Origin: Streptomyces stelliscabiei
Lineage (GTDB): Bacteria > Actinomycetota > Actinomycetes > Streptomycetales > Streptomycetaceae
DNA: 64,000 bases
Direction of reading: 5' to 3'
Assembly (NCBI RefSeq): GCF_014873495.1
Contig: NZ_JADBGF010000001.1
Coordinates: 5,270,001-5,334,000 of the forward strand
Shown here: piece by piece, positions 45,568 through 53,853 of the stretch
Layout of the letters: every line of letters starts with the position of its first letter
How positions within the stretch are numbered: position 1 is the stretch's first letter
Position numbers and translations under genes: made by a program
The notes under the pieces: generated by a model
The model's input: the letters and a program-made list of their open reading frames with translations, nothing else
Database searches by the model: none
Told to the model about the DNA's origin: nothing

Positions 45568-46054
45568 GGGGCACCTCCTCCGTCGTCACCGCTCTGCGTA
45601 CCGTGTCGGTACTGCTTACTGATCGTATCCACGCGCCGGGAAATCGGCTGGTTCCCCCGGTCGGCCCGGTCGACCGGTGTCACCCGGTATCGGCGCCCAC
45701 TGGAGTCCCCCTGCCGGATTCCCACCGGAGCTCCTCTTCGAACTACCTCGTCCGAACTCTGCCAAGGATCGTAGAGGCGGTGCGAGACCAGTGTCCCGCA
45801 CCGGACTGTGCGCCCCGTCCCTCTCCTGTGGAGATGGCCGGGACCGGTACGAGGTTGATACGTGAACCAGCACTCGTTGATACGTGGCCGGAGGGGCCGT
45901 GTGTTCGGTCCGTGCCGGTCGGCCCTGGCACGTCGCCGCGCGGCGGGGCCGGCCGTGCAGAAGGGATGTGAAGCCACCGTCCCCAGCGTGCTAATCTTCT
46001 CGATGTCGGAAGGCGCCGAAACCGCAAGGAACGGGGCCTGAGGACACACCCAAT
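45568..46054. promoter_or_regulatory. Intergenic region fhaA/tRNA-Leu
   Basis: 487 bp without a supported gene; it should contain the fhaA operon promoter on the minus strand and the tRNA-Leu promoter on the plus strand. No clear consensus elements seen. Confidence 0.35.
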
Positions 46055-46138
46055 GCGCGGGTGGCGGAATAGGCAGACGCGCTGGATTCAGGTTCCAGTG
46101 CCCGCAAGGGCGTGGGGGTTCAACTCCCCCCTCGCGCA
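46055..46138 (+). tRNA. tRNA-Leu (CAG)
   Basis: 84 nt with the long variable arm of class II tRNAs (TGCCCGCAAGGGCGT). Acceptor GCGCGGG pairs with CTCGCGC (one G-U); anticodon loop TTCAGGT gives CAG; T arm GGGGGTTCAACTCCCCC. CCA not encoded. Confidence 0.97.
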
Positions 46139-46142
46139 CAGC

Positions 46143-46184
46143 GAAGCGGTCCCATCGTAATCACGATGGGACCGCTTCTTTTTG
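46143..46184 (+). terminator. Terminator of tRNA-Leu
   Basis: Perfect 16-bp stem (GAAGCGGTCCCATCGT and complement, 46143-46158 with 46163-46178), loop AATC, then five T. Confidence 0.95.
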
Positions 46185-46394
46185 TGCGCTCGCCAACCGC
46201 TTGGCAGGGCTGGATGCACGATTGCGTGGCTGTGAAGTGTGAGGAGTCTCTCAGGGGCCCGGTAAGGGCTTTCGGCTTCCGGTGGTGCGGAACGGTACGG
46301 GGGCGTGCCGAGCTTGGCGTGCGCGGTCGCGGGTGGTGTTCGGGTCAGCGTCACAGGAATCGTCGTAGGTGTTGCAGATAGGGATACCTGCGAT

Positions 46395-46408
46395 GTTTCA
46401 CGTGAAAC
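46395..46408. promoter_or_regulatory. parS: parS site 9
   Basis: Perfect GTTTCACGTGAAAC in the 443-bp gap between tRNA-Leu and the GH127 gene. Confidence 0.95.
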
Positions 46409-46520
46409 GGTGCCGAGTGGGGCATCGGTCGCTCTCTCTCGGTGCCGGTTCTGTGAAGCCGGTCAGCACCGTTGACGCTCGCCTGTCCCACACCTATCTT
46501 CTGGTCGACAATTCGCACAA

Positions 46521-46538
46521 CGTTCGTATTTTCGAACG
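46521..46538. promoter_or_regulatory. Inverted repeat, possible operator of the GH127 gene
   Basis: CGTTCG-TATTTT-CGAACG, perfect 6-bp arms around an AT-only spacer, 44 bp before the GH127 start. AT-rich compared with its surroundings. Confidence 0.45.
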
Positions 46539-46581
46539 GGTTTCTCGCTTCTCCCCCACCTCTGCCAGAGACGAGGCGTAC

Positions 46582-49392
46582 ATGGCACCGCCGCTCTCCC
46601 GACGCTTTCTCCTCCAGTCCGCGTTGCTCAGCGCGGCCGTACCCGGAGTCTCCTTCGCGACGGGTGGCGGACGGGCGGTCGCCGCCCCTGTCCCGACGCC
46701 GTCCACGTGGTCGGTGCGGCCGTTCGAGCTGAGGGACGTGACGCTCGGCCGGGGCCTGTTCGCCGACAAGCGCCAACTGATGCTCGACCACGGGCGTGGC
46801 TACGACGTCGACCGTCTGTTGCAGGTCTTCCGGGCGAACGCGGGACTCTCCACCAAGGGCGCGGTCGCTCCCGGCGGCTGGGAGGGCCTCGACGGCGAGG
46901 CCAACGGCAACCTCCGTGGCCACTACACCGGGCACTTCCTGACGATGCTCGCCCAGGCCTACGCCGGCACGGGGGACACGACCTACTCCGACAAGATCCA
47001 TTACATGATCGGCGCCCTGACCGAGGTGCGCGAGGCGCTGCGCGCCGACCCGCGCATGCTCGCCGTGGCCGGGAAGTTCGGCACCGCGCACGAGAACGTC
47101 CGGGGCTCCTACCAGTACGTCGACCTGCCGGACAGCATGCTCGGGGGTGCCTCCGCGATCACCTTGTCGGCCTGGGTGAAGCCCACGCACAACTCCGACT
47201 GGGCCCGCGTCTTCGACTTCGGCGACAACAGCACCCGCTACCTGTACCTGGCCGCGCGCAACGCGAGCGGCTTCCCGCGCTTCGCCGTCACCACCAGCGG
47301 GCCCGGCGGGGAGCAGGGGCTCAACGGCACCGCCGCCCTGCCGCTCGACCGGTGGAGTCATCTCGCGGTGACGATCGGCGGTGGCACCGGCACGCTCTAC
47401 GTCGACGGCACGGCCGTAGCGCGGAACACCTCGATGTCGCTCACCCCTGCGGCTCTCGGCACCCTGGCGAACAACTGGCTCGGTCGGTCCAACTTCCCCA
47501 CCGACCCCGTCTTCGCGGGCGCGTTCGACGAGTTCAACGTCTGGTCACGGGCGCTGACGGCCGCCGAGATCACCTCGCTCCAGAGCGACCGCGCCCCGGA
47601 CTCGTCGGCGGGCCGGGGCGACCTGGCCTCGTACGACTTCGTCGAGACCGACGGCGGCACGTTCGCCGACGGTTCCGGGCGGGGGCTGACCGCCACCCTG
47701 CGCCGCACCTGGGGCGCACCCAGCCATGACGGATTCCTGGCGGCGTACCCGGAGACGCAGTTCATCGAGCTGGAGTCGATGACCAGCGGCGACTACACGC
47801 GCGTGTGGGCGCCGTACTACACCGCGCACAAGATCCTGCGCGGGCTGCTGGACGCGTACCTCCACGTCGACGACGCGCGGGCGCTCGACCTGGCGGCGGG
47901 CCTGTGCGACTGGATGTACTCCAGGCTGTCGAAACTGCCGGACGCCACCCTGCAGCGGATGTGGGGCATCTTCTCCAGCGGCGAGTACGGGGGCCTGGTC
48001 GAGGCGATCGTCGATCTGTACGCGATCACCGGCGAGGCTGAGCATCTCGCCCTGGCCAGGCTGTTCGACCTGGACAAGCTCATCGACGCCTGTGCCGCGA
48101 ACACGGACACGCTCGACGGTCTGCACGCCAACCAGCACATCCCGATCTTCACCGGGCTGATCCGCCTGTACGACGTCACGGGCGAGGCGCGCTATCTGAC
48201 CGCGGCCAAGAACTTCTGGGGCATGGTGATCCCCCAGCGGATGTACGGCATCGGCGGCACCAGCACGGCCGAGTTCTGGAAGGCTCGCGGGGTCGTCGCG
48301 GGAACGATCAGCGACACCAACGCCGAGACCTGCTGTGCGTACAACCTGCTCAAGCTGAGCCGGAGCCTGTTCTTCCACGAGCAGGACCCGACGTACATGG
48401 ACTACTACGAGCGGGCGCTGCTCAACCAGGTCCTCGGGTCCAAGCAGGACAAGGCCGACGCGGAGAAGCCGCTGGTGACGTACTTCATCGGGCTGAAGCC
48501 CGGCCAGGTGCGCGACTACACCCCCAAGCAGGGCACCACCTGCTGCGAGGGGACGGGCATGGAGAGCGCCACCAAGTACCAGGACTCGGTGTACTTCGCC
48601 CGGGCCGACGGAAGCGCGCTGTACGTCAACCTGTACACCGCCGCGACGCTGGACTGGTCCGAGAAGGGGGTGACGGTCGCCCAGAGCACCGACTACCCCC
48701 GTGAGCAGGGCACCACGATCACCGTCGGGGGCGGCAGCGCGGCCTTCGAGTTGCGGCTGAGGGTGCCGTCCTGGGCGAGTGCCGGTTTCCGGGTGACCGT
48801 CAACGGGAGCGCGGTGAGCGGCACTCCGGTGCCGGGGAGCTACTTCACGATCCCCTCCCGCACCTGGAGCGGCGGGGACGTCGTACGCGTGGCGATCCCG
48901 TTCCGGCTGCGGGTGGAGAAGGCCCTCGACGACCCGTCGCTCCAGACGCTGTTCTACGGGCCGGTCAACCTGGTCGGCAGGAACAGCGCCACCACCCACC
49001 TGTCGGTCGGGCTGTACCGCAACGCCGGGCTCTCCGGCGATCTGCTGCCCTCCCTCACCCCGGTGGACGGGGAGCCGCTGCACTACACGCTGGACGGCAC
49101 CGCATTCGCTCCCTTCCACGAAGGGAGCGAGGACCCGACCCACGCCTATGTGAAGCGTGCCGAACCGAAGGTGGTCCTCGGCGGCGCCGACTCGGGCGTC
49201 ACCAACCCCGCGAAGTCCGACGGCACGACACTGCTGGACGAGATCTGGGCCGGGGCGCCGTTCGCCGACAAGGACGCCCTGGTGGCGCGGGTGCGGTCGG
49301 CCGTCACCTCCTGGGTGTCCGCCGGACTGCTGAGTCAGGCCGACGGACAGCAGGTGGTGACCACCGCGCGGAACGCCACGTACGCGGCCTAG
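46582..49392 (+). CDS. Tat-exported GH127-family glycoside hydrolase with inserted LamG-like domain
   Basis: 936 residues from ATG 46582. The twin-arginine signal SRRFLLQSALLSAA leads to a GH127 (beta-L-arabinofuranosidase-like) domain: FELRDVTLGRGLF and HYTGHFLTMLAQAYA. At about residues 165-375 a concanavalin/LamG module is inserted (ITLSAWVKPTHNSDWARVFD, FDEFNVWSRALTAAEI), after which the catalytic domain resumes. Glu582-x-Cys584 and Cys654-Cys655 match the zinc/nucleophile cysteine pattern of the bifidobacterial enzyme HypBA1; Glu564 is a candidate acid/base. Secreted; substrate probably an arabinose- or related sugar-containing glycan. Confidence 0.9.
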   Translation: MAPPLSRRFLLQSALLSAAVPGVSFATGGGRAVAAPVPTPSTWSVRPFELRDVTLGRGLFADKRQLMLDHGRGYDVDRLLQVFRANAGLSTKGAVAPGGWEGLDGEANGNLRGHYTGHFLTMLAQAYAGTGDTTYSDKIHYMIGALTEVREALRADPRMLAVAGKFGTAHENVRGSYQYVDLPDSMLGGASAITLSAWVKPTHNSDWARVFDFGDNSTRYLYLAARNASGFPRFAVTTSGPGGEQGLNGTAALPLDRWSHLAVTIGGGTGTLYVDGTAVARNTSMSLTPAALGTLANNWLGRSNFPTDPVFAGAFDEFNVWSRALTAAEITSLQSDRAPDSSAGRGDLASYDFVETDGGTFADGSGRGLTATLRRTWGAPSHDGFLAAYPETQFIELESMTSGDYTRVWAPYYTAHKILRGLLDAYLHVDDARALDLAAGLCDWMYSRLSKLPDATLQRMWGIFSSGEYGGLVEAIVDLYAITGEAEHLALARLFDLDKLIDACAANTDTLDGLHANQHIPIFTGLIRLYDVTGEARYLTAAKNFWGMVIPQRMYGIGGTSTAEFWKARGVVAGTISDTNAETCCAYNLLKLSRSLFFHEQDPTYMDYYERALLNQVLGSKQDKADAEKPLVTYFIGLKPGQVRDYTPKQGTTCCEGTGMESATKYQDSVYFARADGSALYVNLYTAATLDWSEKGVTVAQSTDYPREQGTTITVGGGSAAFELRLRVPSWASAGFRVTVNGSAVSGTPVPGSYFTIPSRTWSGGDVVRVAIPFRLRVEKALDDPSLQTLFYGPVNLVGRNSATTHLSVGLYRNAGLSGDLLPSLTPVDGEPLHYTLDGTAFAPFHEGSEDPTHAYVKRAEPKVVLGGADSGVTNPAKSDGTTLLDEIWAGAPFADKDALVARVRSAVTSWVSAGLLSQADGQQVVTTARNATYAA

Positions 49393-49455
49393 CGGCACGG
49401 GCGGCCGTTCCCCGGGAGGGGGGCGGCCGTCCTGCGCGTTCCGCCTTCCGCGCGG

Positions 49456-50109
49456 CTACGCGGCGAGGCGCGCGGCCAGGGTCTTGGCCTTGACGGCCGC
49501 GTCCTCGAAAGCCTTGGCCCGGGAAGCTTCCGCGAGGGGGATCAGCTCGCTCATCGCGGGGTTGTGCGGGGCCATCGTGAGCTCCGGGACGATGAAGTCG
49601 ACCTCCAGGCCGAGGGCTTCGGACAGGACCGCCGTCAGGTAGTTCTGCACGTACTCCAGGGGTTCGCGGGGCGTGCCCGGGGCGTAGGAGCCGCCGCGGC
49701 TGGCGACGACCGTGGCCGGGGTGCCCTTGATCTTCGAGCCCTCGGTCATGGCGGTGCGGCCGATGAGGACGACGTTGTCCAGCCACGCCTTGAGGGTGGA
49801 CGGGATCGAGAAGTTGTACATGGGGGCGCCGATCAGGATCGCGTCCGCCTGCTCCAGCTCCACGATGAGCTTCTCGCGCTCGGCGAAGGCCGCGGCCTGC
49901 TCGGGGGTGTGCGTCGCCGGGTCGGCGAAGCCGGCGGTGTGCGCGGCGGCGCTGATGTGCGGCACGGGATCGGCGTGCAGGTCGCGGTAGACGACCGTGC
50001 CGTCCGGATGCTGGTCCTCCCAGGCCTTGCGGTAGGCCTCCGTCACCGCGCGCGATGACGAGGCGCCGGCGGGAAACGCGGACGAGTCCAGGTGCAGCAG
50101 CGTGGCCAT
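49456..50109 (-). CDS. azoR: FMN-dependent NADH-azoreductase (AzoR type)
   Basis: 217 residues, flavodoxin fold. Motifs are LLHLDSSAFPAGASSSRAV for phosphate binding, ILIGAPMYNFSIPSTLKAWLDNV and VVASRGGSYAPGT. It reduces quinones or azo compounds with NADH. Divergent from an HxlR regulator 103 bp away, a pairing typical of quinone/electrophile stress control. Converges on the GH127 gene, 63 bp apart. Confidence 0.94.
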   Translation of the reverse strand: MATLLHLDSSAFPAGASSSRAVTEAYRKAWEDQHPDGTVVYRDLHADPVPHISAAAHTAGFADPATHTPEQAAAFAEREKLIVELEQADAILIGAPMYNFSIPSTLKAWLDNVVLIGRTAMTEGSKIKGTPATVVASRGGSYAPGTPREPLEYVQNYLTAVLSEALGLEVDFIVPELTMAPHNPAMSELIPLAEASRAKAFEDAAVKAKTLAARLAA

Positions 50110-50185
50110 GGAGAACTCCAGAGGAAGTGGCTTCGTTTTCGTACTCGACTATGAATAACACAGTCACTTACTTTTTTTCATCCCC

Positions 50186-50202
50186 GTACTTCAGGCCAGT
50201 AC
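50186..50202. promoter_or_regulatory. Inverted repeat in the azoR/HxlR divergent promoter
   Basis: GTACT-N7-AGTAC, a form common for HxlR-family operators, just before the HxlR gene start and within the shared promoter. Confidence 0.45.
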
Positions 50203-50212
50203 TCTTGCTCTC

Positions 50213-50593
50213 ATGGCGGAGCAGCAGCAGGGCATCCATGGCGCCGGGCCGTGTCAGCGGGTCGACGAGGGCATCACCCGTGTGTTCGCCCTGCTCGGCA
50301 AGCGGTGGACGGGTCTGATCGTGGCCGTCCTGATGCCGCATCCCGCACATTTCGTCGATCTGCGCAGGGCGATTCCCGGCATCAGCGAGCGCATGCTCTC
50401 CGACCGGCTCACCGAACTCGGCGCGGCCGGACTGGTGGTGCGCGAGGTCGACGACGGGCCGCCGCTGCGCGTCACCTACCGGCTGACCGAGGCGGGGGAG
50501 GCGCTGGAACCGGCGCTGCGGGAACTCAAGGACTGGTCCGAGAGCCATCTGCCGCAGAGCGGGCCGTGTCCGGGGGTGGCGCGGACGTCGTAG
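50213..50593 (+). CDS. HxlR-family transcriptional regulator
   Basis: 126 residues, winged helix. FALLGKRWTGLIVAVLM, HFVDLRRAIPGISERMLSDRLTELGAAGLVVREV and YRLTEAGEALEPAL are the family blocks. The conserved Cys near the N-terminus (GPCQRV) is the usual electrophile or thiol sensor. It probably represses the divergent azoreductase gene and itself. Confidence 0.92.
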   Translation: MAEQQQGIHGAGPCQRVDEGITRVFALLGKRWTGLIVAVLMPHPAHFVDLRRAIPGISERMLSDRLTELGAAGLVVREVDDGPPLRVTYRLTEAGEALEPALRELKDWSESHLPQSGPCPGVARTS

Positions 50594-50796
50594 CGCGGAC
50601 GTCCTGGCGCGGCCGGCCAAGGGGTGCCCAGTGCTTCGCGGGTCGGCTCGGCGATGGGTGGACGACCGGGGTTTTCGCAGGTGCGGGCGGGTCCGACACG
50701 GAGTTTTCCACAGGGTCTGACGCGTTTCGGCCACCGGCTGTAACGTCAGCACGAGTTGATGTTCGTGCGTGGACGTGTACGGGGGAGGCGGTCGTG

Positions 50797-52278
50797 ATGA
50801 CCGAGGCCGGTACGACGGCAGGGCCGGTGGCCGACGCGGAGTCGGCGCCGTCGCGGGTGGCCGAGGTGGAGGCGGCGGTGTCGCCGTCGGCCGCCGCGCG
50901 GGTGCCGGGGGTGAGCGGGTTCGCCCGGTGGCCGTCGGTGGAGTCGCCCAAGGACGAGGGCAAGGCGCTGCGCACGAGGGTGCCCCGCAGCGCGCACGCG
51001 GACCTGACGCTCACCACCGACCGGCCGGACGCGGTGTCCGCGGTCGAGGAGTCCAACCGCGGCCGGATCGCCGCCCTCACCCCGATAAGGGTGGGCAGGA
51101 TGGCGGCCACCCCCTTCGCGTTCCTGCGCGGCTCGGCGGGCCTCATGGCCCACGACCTCGCCCGTACGCCGATGACCGGCATCGGCGCCCAGCTCTGCGG
51201 CGACGCCCACGCGGCCAACTTCGGCCTGTACGGGGACGCCCGCGGCGGACTGGTCATGGACCTCAACGACTTCGACGAGACCGTGCACGGCCCCTGGGAG
51301 TGGGACCTCAAGCGCCTCGCCTCCTCCCTGGTGCTCGCCGGCCGTGAGGCGGGTGCCGACGAGGACGTCTGCCGCAAGGCGGCCTACGACGCGACGGGTG
51401 CCTACCGGCGCACGATGCGCCTCCTCGCCAAGCTCTCGGCGCTCGACGCGTGGAACGCCATCGCGGACGAGGAACTGGTCTCCCACACCGACGCCCACGA
51501 CCTGCTCGGCACACTGGAGCGGGTCTCGGAGAAGGCGCGTGCCAACACCAGCGGGCGCTTCGCGGCCAAGGCGACCCGGGCGGTGGAGGGCGGCGGCCGC
51601 CACTTCGTGGACGCCCCGCCGGTGCTGCGCCGCGTGGAGGACGCTGAGGCGGCCGCCGTGGCCACCTCCCTGGAGCAGTACCTGACCACGCTGACGGAGG
51701 ACCGCCACCCGCTGCTCGCCCGGTACGCCGTGCACGATGTGGCGTTCCGCGTGGTCGGCACCGGCAGCGTGGGCACCCGCTCGTACGTCGTCCTGCTCCT
51801 GGACCACCGCGGTGAGCCGCTCGTCCTCCAGGTGAAGGAGGCCCGCCCCTCGGCGCTGGAACCGCACCTCGCGACAGCCGGCTTCGAGGTGCCGGAGGTG
51901 GACCACGAGGGCCGCCGGGTGGTGCTCGGCCAGAAGCGCATGCAGGTCGTCAGCGACATGCTGCTCGGCTGGACCTCGGTCGACGGACTCCCCTTCCAGG
52001 TACGTCAGTTCCGCAACCGCAAGGGCAGCGTCGATCCCGCGGCCCTGGCCGCCGACCAGATCGACGACTACGGCCGCATGACCGGCGCCCTCCTCGCCCG
52101 CGCCCACGCCCACAGCGCCGACCCGCGCCTCATCGCCGGCTACTGCGGCAAGAACGACGAACTGGACGAGGCGACGGCCACGTTCGCCGTGACCTACGCG
52201 GACCGTACCGAGGCGGATCACGCGGACCTGGTGACGGCGGTGCGGGCGGGACGCGTCGCGGCGGAGACGGGGGTCTGA
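50797..52278 (+). CDS. DUF2252 protein
   Basis: 493 residues. DUF2252 motifs are PFAFLRGSAGLMAHDLA, QLCGDAHAANFGLYGDARGGLVMDLNDFDE (kinase-like fold with an H-x-x-N-x and D-F-D pair) and QLRGKLVLDHR-like strands. ATG 50797 (or GTG 50794) follows GGGGGAGG. About 200 bp upstream are noncoding, with a DnaA-like TTTTCCACA at 50704-50712. The family resembles small-molecule kinases; function not established. Confidence 0.88.
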   Translation: MTEAGTTAGPVADAESAPSRVAEVEAAVSPSAAARVPGVSGFARWPSVESPKDEGKALRTRVPRSAHADLTLTTDRPDAVSAVEESNRGRIAALTPIRVGRMAATPFAFLRGSAGLMAHDLARTPMTGIGAQLCGDAHAANFGLYGDARGGLVMDLNDFDETVHGPWEWDLKRLASSLVLAGREAGADEDVCRKAAYDATGAYRRTMRLLAKLSALDAWNAIADEELVSHTDAHDLLGTLERVSEKARANTSGRFAAKATRAVEGGGRHFVDAPPVLRRVEDAEAAAVATSLEQYLTTLTEDRHPLLARYAVHDVAFRVVGTGSVGTRSYVVLLLDHRGEPLVLQVKEARPSALEPHLATAGFEVPEVDHEGRRVVLGQKRMQVVSDMLLGWTSVDGLPFQVRQFRNRKGSVDPAALAADQIDDYGRMTGALLARAHAHSADPRLIAGYCGKNDELDEATATFAVTYADRTEADHADLVTAVRAGRVAAETGV

Positions 52279-52423
52279 GCGAGGGCCGGTGGAGGGTGCC
52301 CGGGTGCACCGAGCGGGCCGAGCGCGGCCGGCCGGGCGGCCGACCGGTGCGGGCCTCGTCGCTCCGTTCGCCGTCCTCGGCGGCTTTCGCCGGGGGCCGC
52401 AGCCGTGGCCTAGGCTGGGTCGG

Positions 52424-53362
52424 GTGACGACCCCGGAAGCCGAGCAGACACCGTCCGAGCGCCCCACCGAGCCCGGGCGGCCCGATGGGGGCACCGAGCC
52501 CGTCGAAGGCGCGGCACCGACCGAGGGCGCCGGGGGCACGGCGTCCGCCGGGAGTGGGGCCTCCGCCGAGGGCGGCTCGGGGCGGCCCGAGGAGCGGCTG
52601 GAGCGGGCCGTGCGGGCGGCCGAGCAGGCGCTGATCGAGTACGAGATCGCCGTCGAGACCTTCCGGGTCGAGGTGGAGAACTTCTCCCGGTTGCACCACC
52701 AGAAGCTCGGTCCCGTGTACGCGCGGCTCGACGAGCTGGACGCCCGGATCGCCGAGGCGAAGGCCGCGCGCACCGGTGACCCCGAGGATGTGCGCAAGGC
52801 CCAGGAGGCGCGGGCCCGGGTCATGCCCATGCCGGGCGTGGAGGAGCTGTTCCACGGCTGGATGGACTCGGAGGGCCTGTTCCCCGAGGCCGCGGCCATG
52901 CTCACCGATCAGCCCGTACGGTCGCCGGAGCGGGTGCGACCGAGCGACGAGGCTCGCCGGCTCTACCGGGAACTGGTCCGCAAGGCCCACCCCGACCTGG
53001 CCCAGGACGACAAGGAGCGGGTGCGCCGGGACGAGTTCATCGCCCGTGTGAACGCGGCGTACGGCCGGGGCGACGAGGTGCTGCTGCGGGAGCTGTCCGC
53101 GGAGTGGGCGGCCGGGCCCGTGGAGCAGGAGCGCAGGCCGAGCCGGGCCGAGGAGCTGTACGCCCGGCTCGAATGGCTCGCCCAGCGCAAGGAGTTGCTC
53201 GCCCTCGTGGCCAAGGAGCTGGAGGAGGGGGCCATCGGGTCGATGCTCCGTCTCGCCCCGGAGGACCCCGACCGGCTCCTCGAAGAGATCGCCGACCAGT
53301 TGCTGGCGGAGGTCGAACAGCGGGAGACCGAGCTGGCCGAGCTGCTCGGCCGGGACGATTAG
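52424..53362 (+). CDS. J-domain-like protein with coiled coil
   Basis: 312 residues from GTG 52424. After an acidic disordered N-terminus comes a coiled-coil (RLERAVRAAEQALIEYEIAVETF). A J-domain-like segment with the HPD tripeptide follows at about residues 170-215 (ARRLYRELVRKAHPDLAQDDKERVRRDEFIARVNAAY), then a second helical region (AEELYARLEWLAQRKELLALVAKELEEG). It may regulate a DnaK-type chaperone; not a DnaJ orthologue (no G/F or zinc domain). The rhodanese gene follows closely. Confidence 0.82.
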   Translation: MTTPEAEQTPSERPTEPGRPDGGTEPVEGAAPTEGAGGTASAGSGASAEGGSGRPEERLERAVRAAEQALIEYEIAVETFRVEVENFSRLHHQKLGPVYARLDELDARIAEAKAARTGDPEDVRKAQEARARVMPMPGVEELFHGWMDSEGLFPEAAAMLTDQPVRSPERVRPSDEARRLYRELVRKAHPDLAQDDKERVRRDEFIARVNAAYGRGDEVLLRELSAEWAAGPVEQERRPSRAEELYARLEWLAQRKELLALVAKELEEGAIGSMLRLAPEDPDRLLEEIADQLLAEVEQRETELAELLGRDD

Positions 53363-53391
53363 CCGGGGGCGGGTCGGGTAGCGTCGTGCGC

Positions 53392-53739
53392 ATGCAATCC
53401 GGATCTGGTGTGCCCACGGTCGAGGTCGGAGACCTCAAGGACGACGACTTCCTGCTGGACGTCCGGGAGGACGACGAGTGGCAGGCGGGTCATGCCGAAG
53501 GGGCACTGCACGTCCCCATCAGTGAGTTCGTGTCGCGCTACGGCGAGGTGACCGAGGCGGCTCCGCAGGACGGCAGGATTCATGTGATCTGCCGTTCGGG
53601 CGGTCGTTCGGCGCAGGTCACCATGTATCTCGTCCAGCAGGGCATCGACGCCGTGAACGTGGACGGCGGCATGCAGCTGTGGGCGGCAGCCGGCCGTCCG
53701 GTGGTGGACGACAAGGGCGGGGCCGGGTTCGTTCTCTAG
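53392..53739 (+). CDS. Rhodanese-domain protein
   Basis: 115 residues, a single rhodanese domain: LDVREDDEWQAGHAEGALHVP and active loop CRSGGRSAQVT with the catalytic cysteine. Possible sulfur transfer or sulfide detoxification; partner unknown. Starts 29 bp after the J-domain gene (GTG 53386 is an alternative). Confidence 0.92.
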   Translation: MQSGSGVPTVEVGDLKDDDFLLDVREDDEWQAGHAEGALHVPISEFVSRYGEVTEAAPQDGRIHVICRSGGRSAQVTMYLVQQGIDAVNVDGGMQLWAAAGRPVVDDKGGAGFVL

Positions 53740-53853
53740 GGGAGGCCTGGGGGTAGGCCTGGGAGACGTCTCCCTGGGGGCAGGTGCCGGACCGCATGCG
53801 CGTGGGGCGCGCGGGCAGGACATACGCGCCCCAGGGTGTGGTGTGCGCGGCCC

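Noticed and set aside
45555..46139. Minus-strand ORF starting MREGGVEPPRPCGHWNLNP
   Set aside because: The start is the reverse complement of tRNA-Leu, a well-known false gene.
46055..49392. Integrative element at tRNA-Leu
   Set aside because: No integrase, no duplicated tRNA 3' end and no direct repeat found downstream; recorded only as a possible acquired gene.
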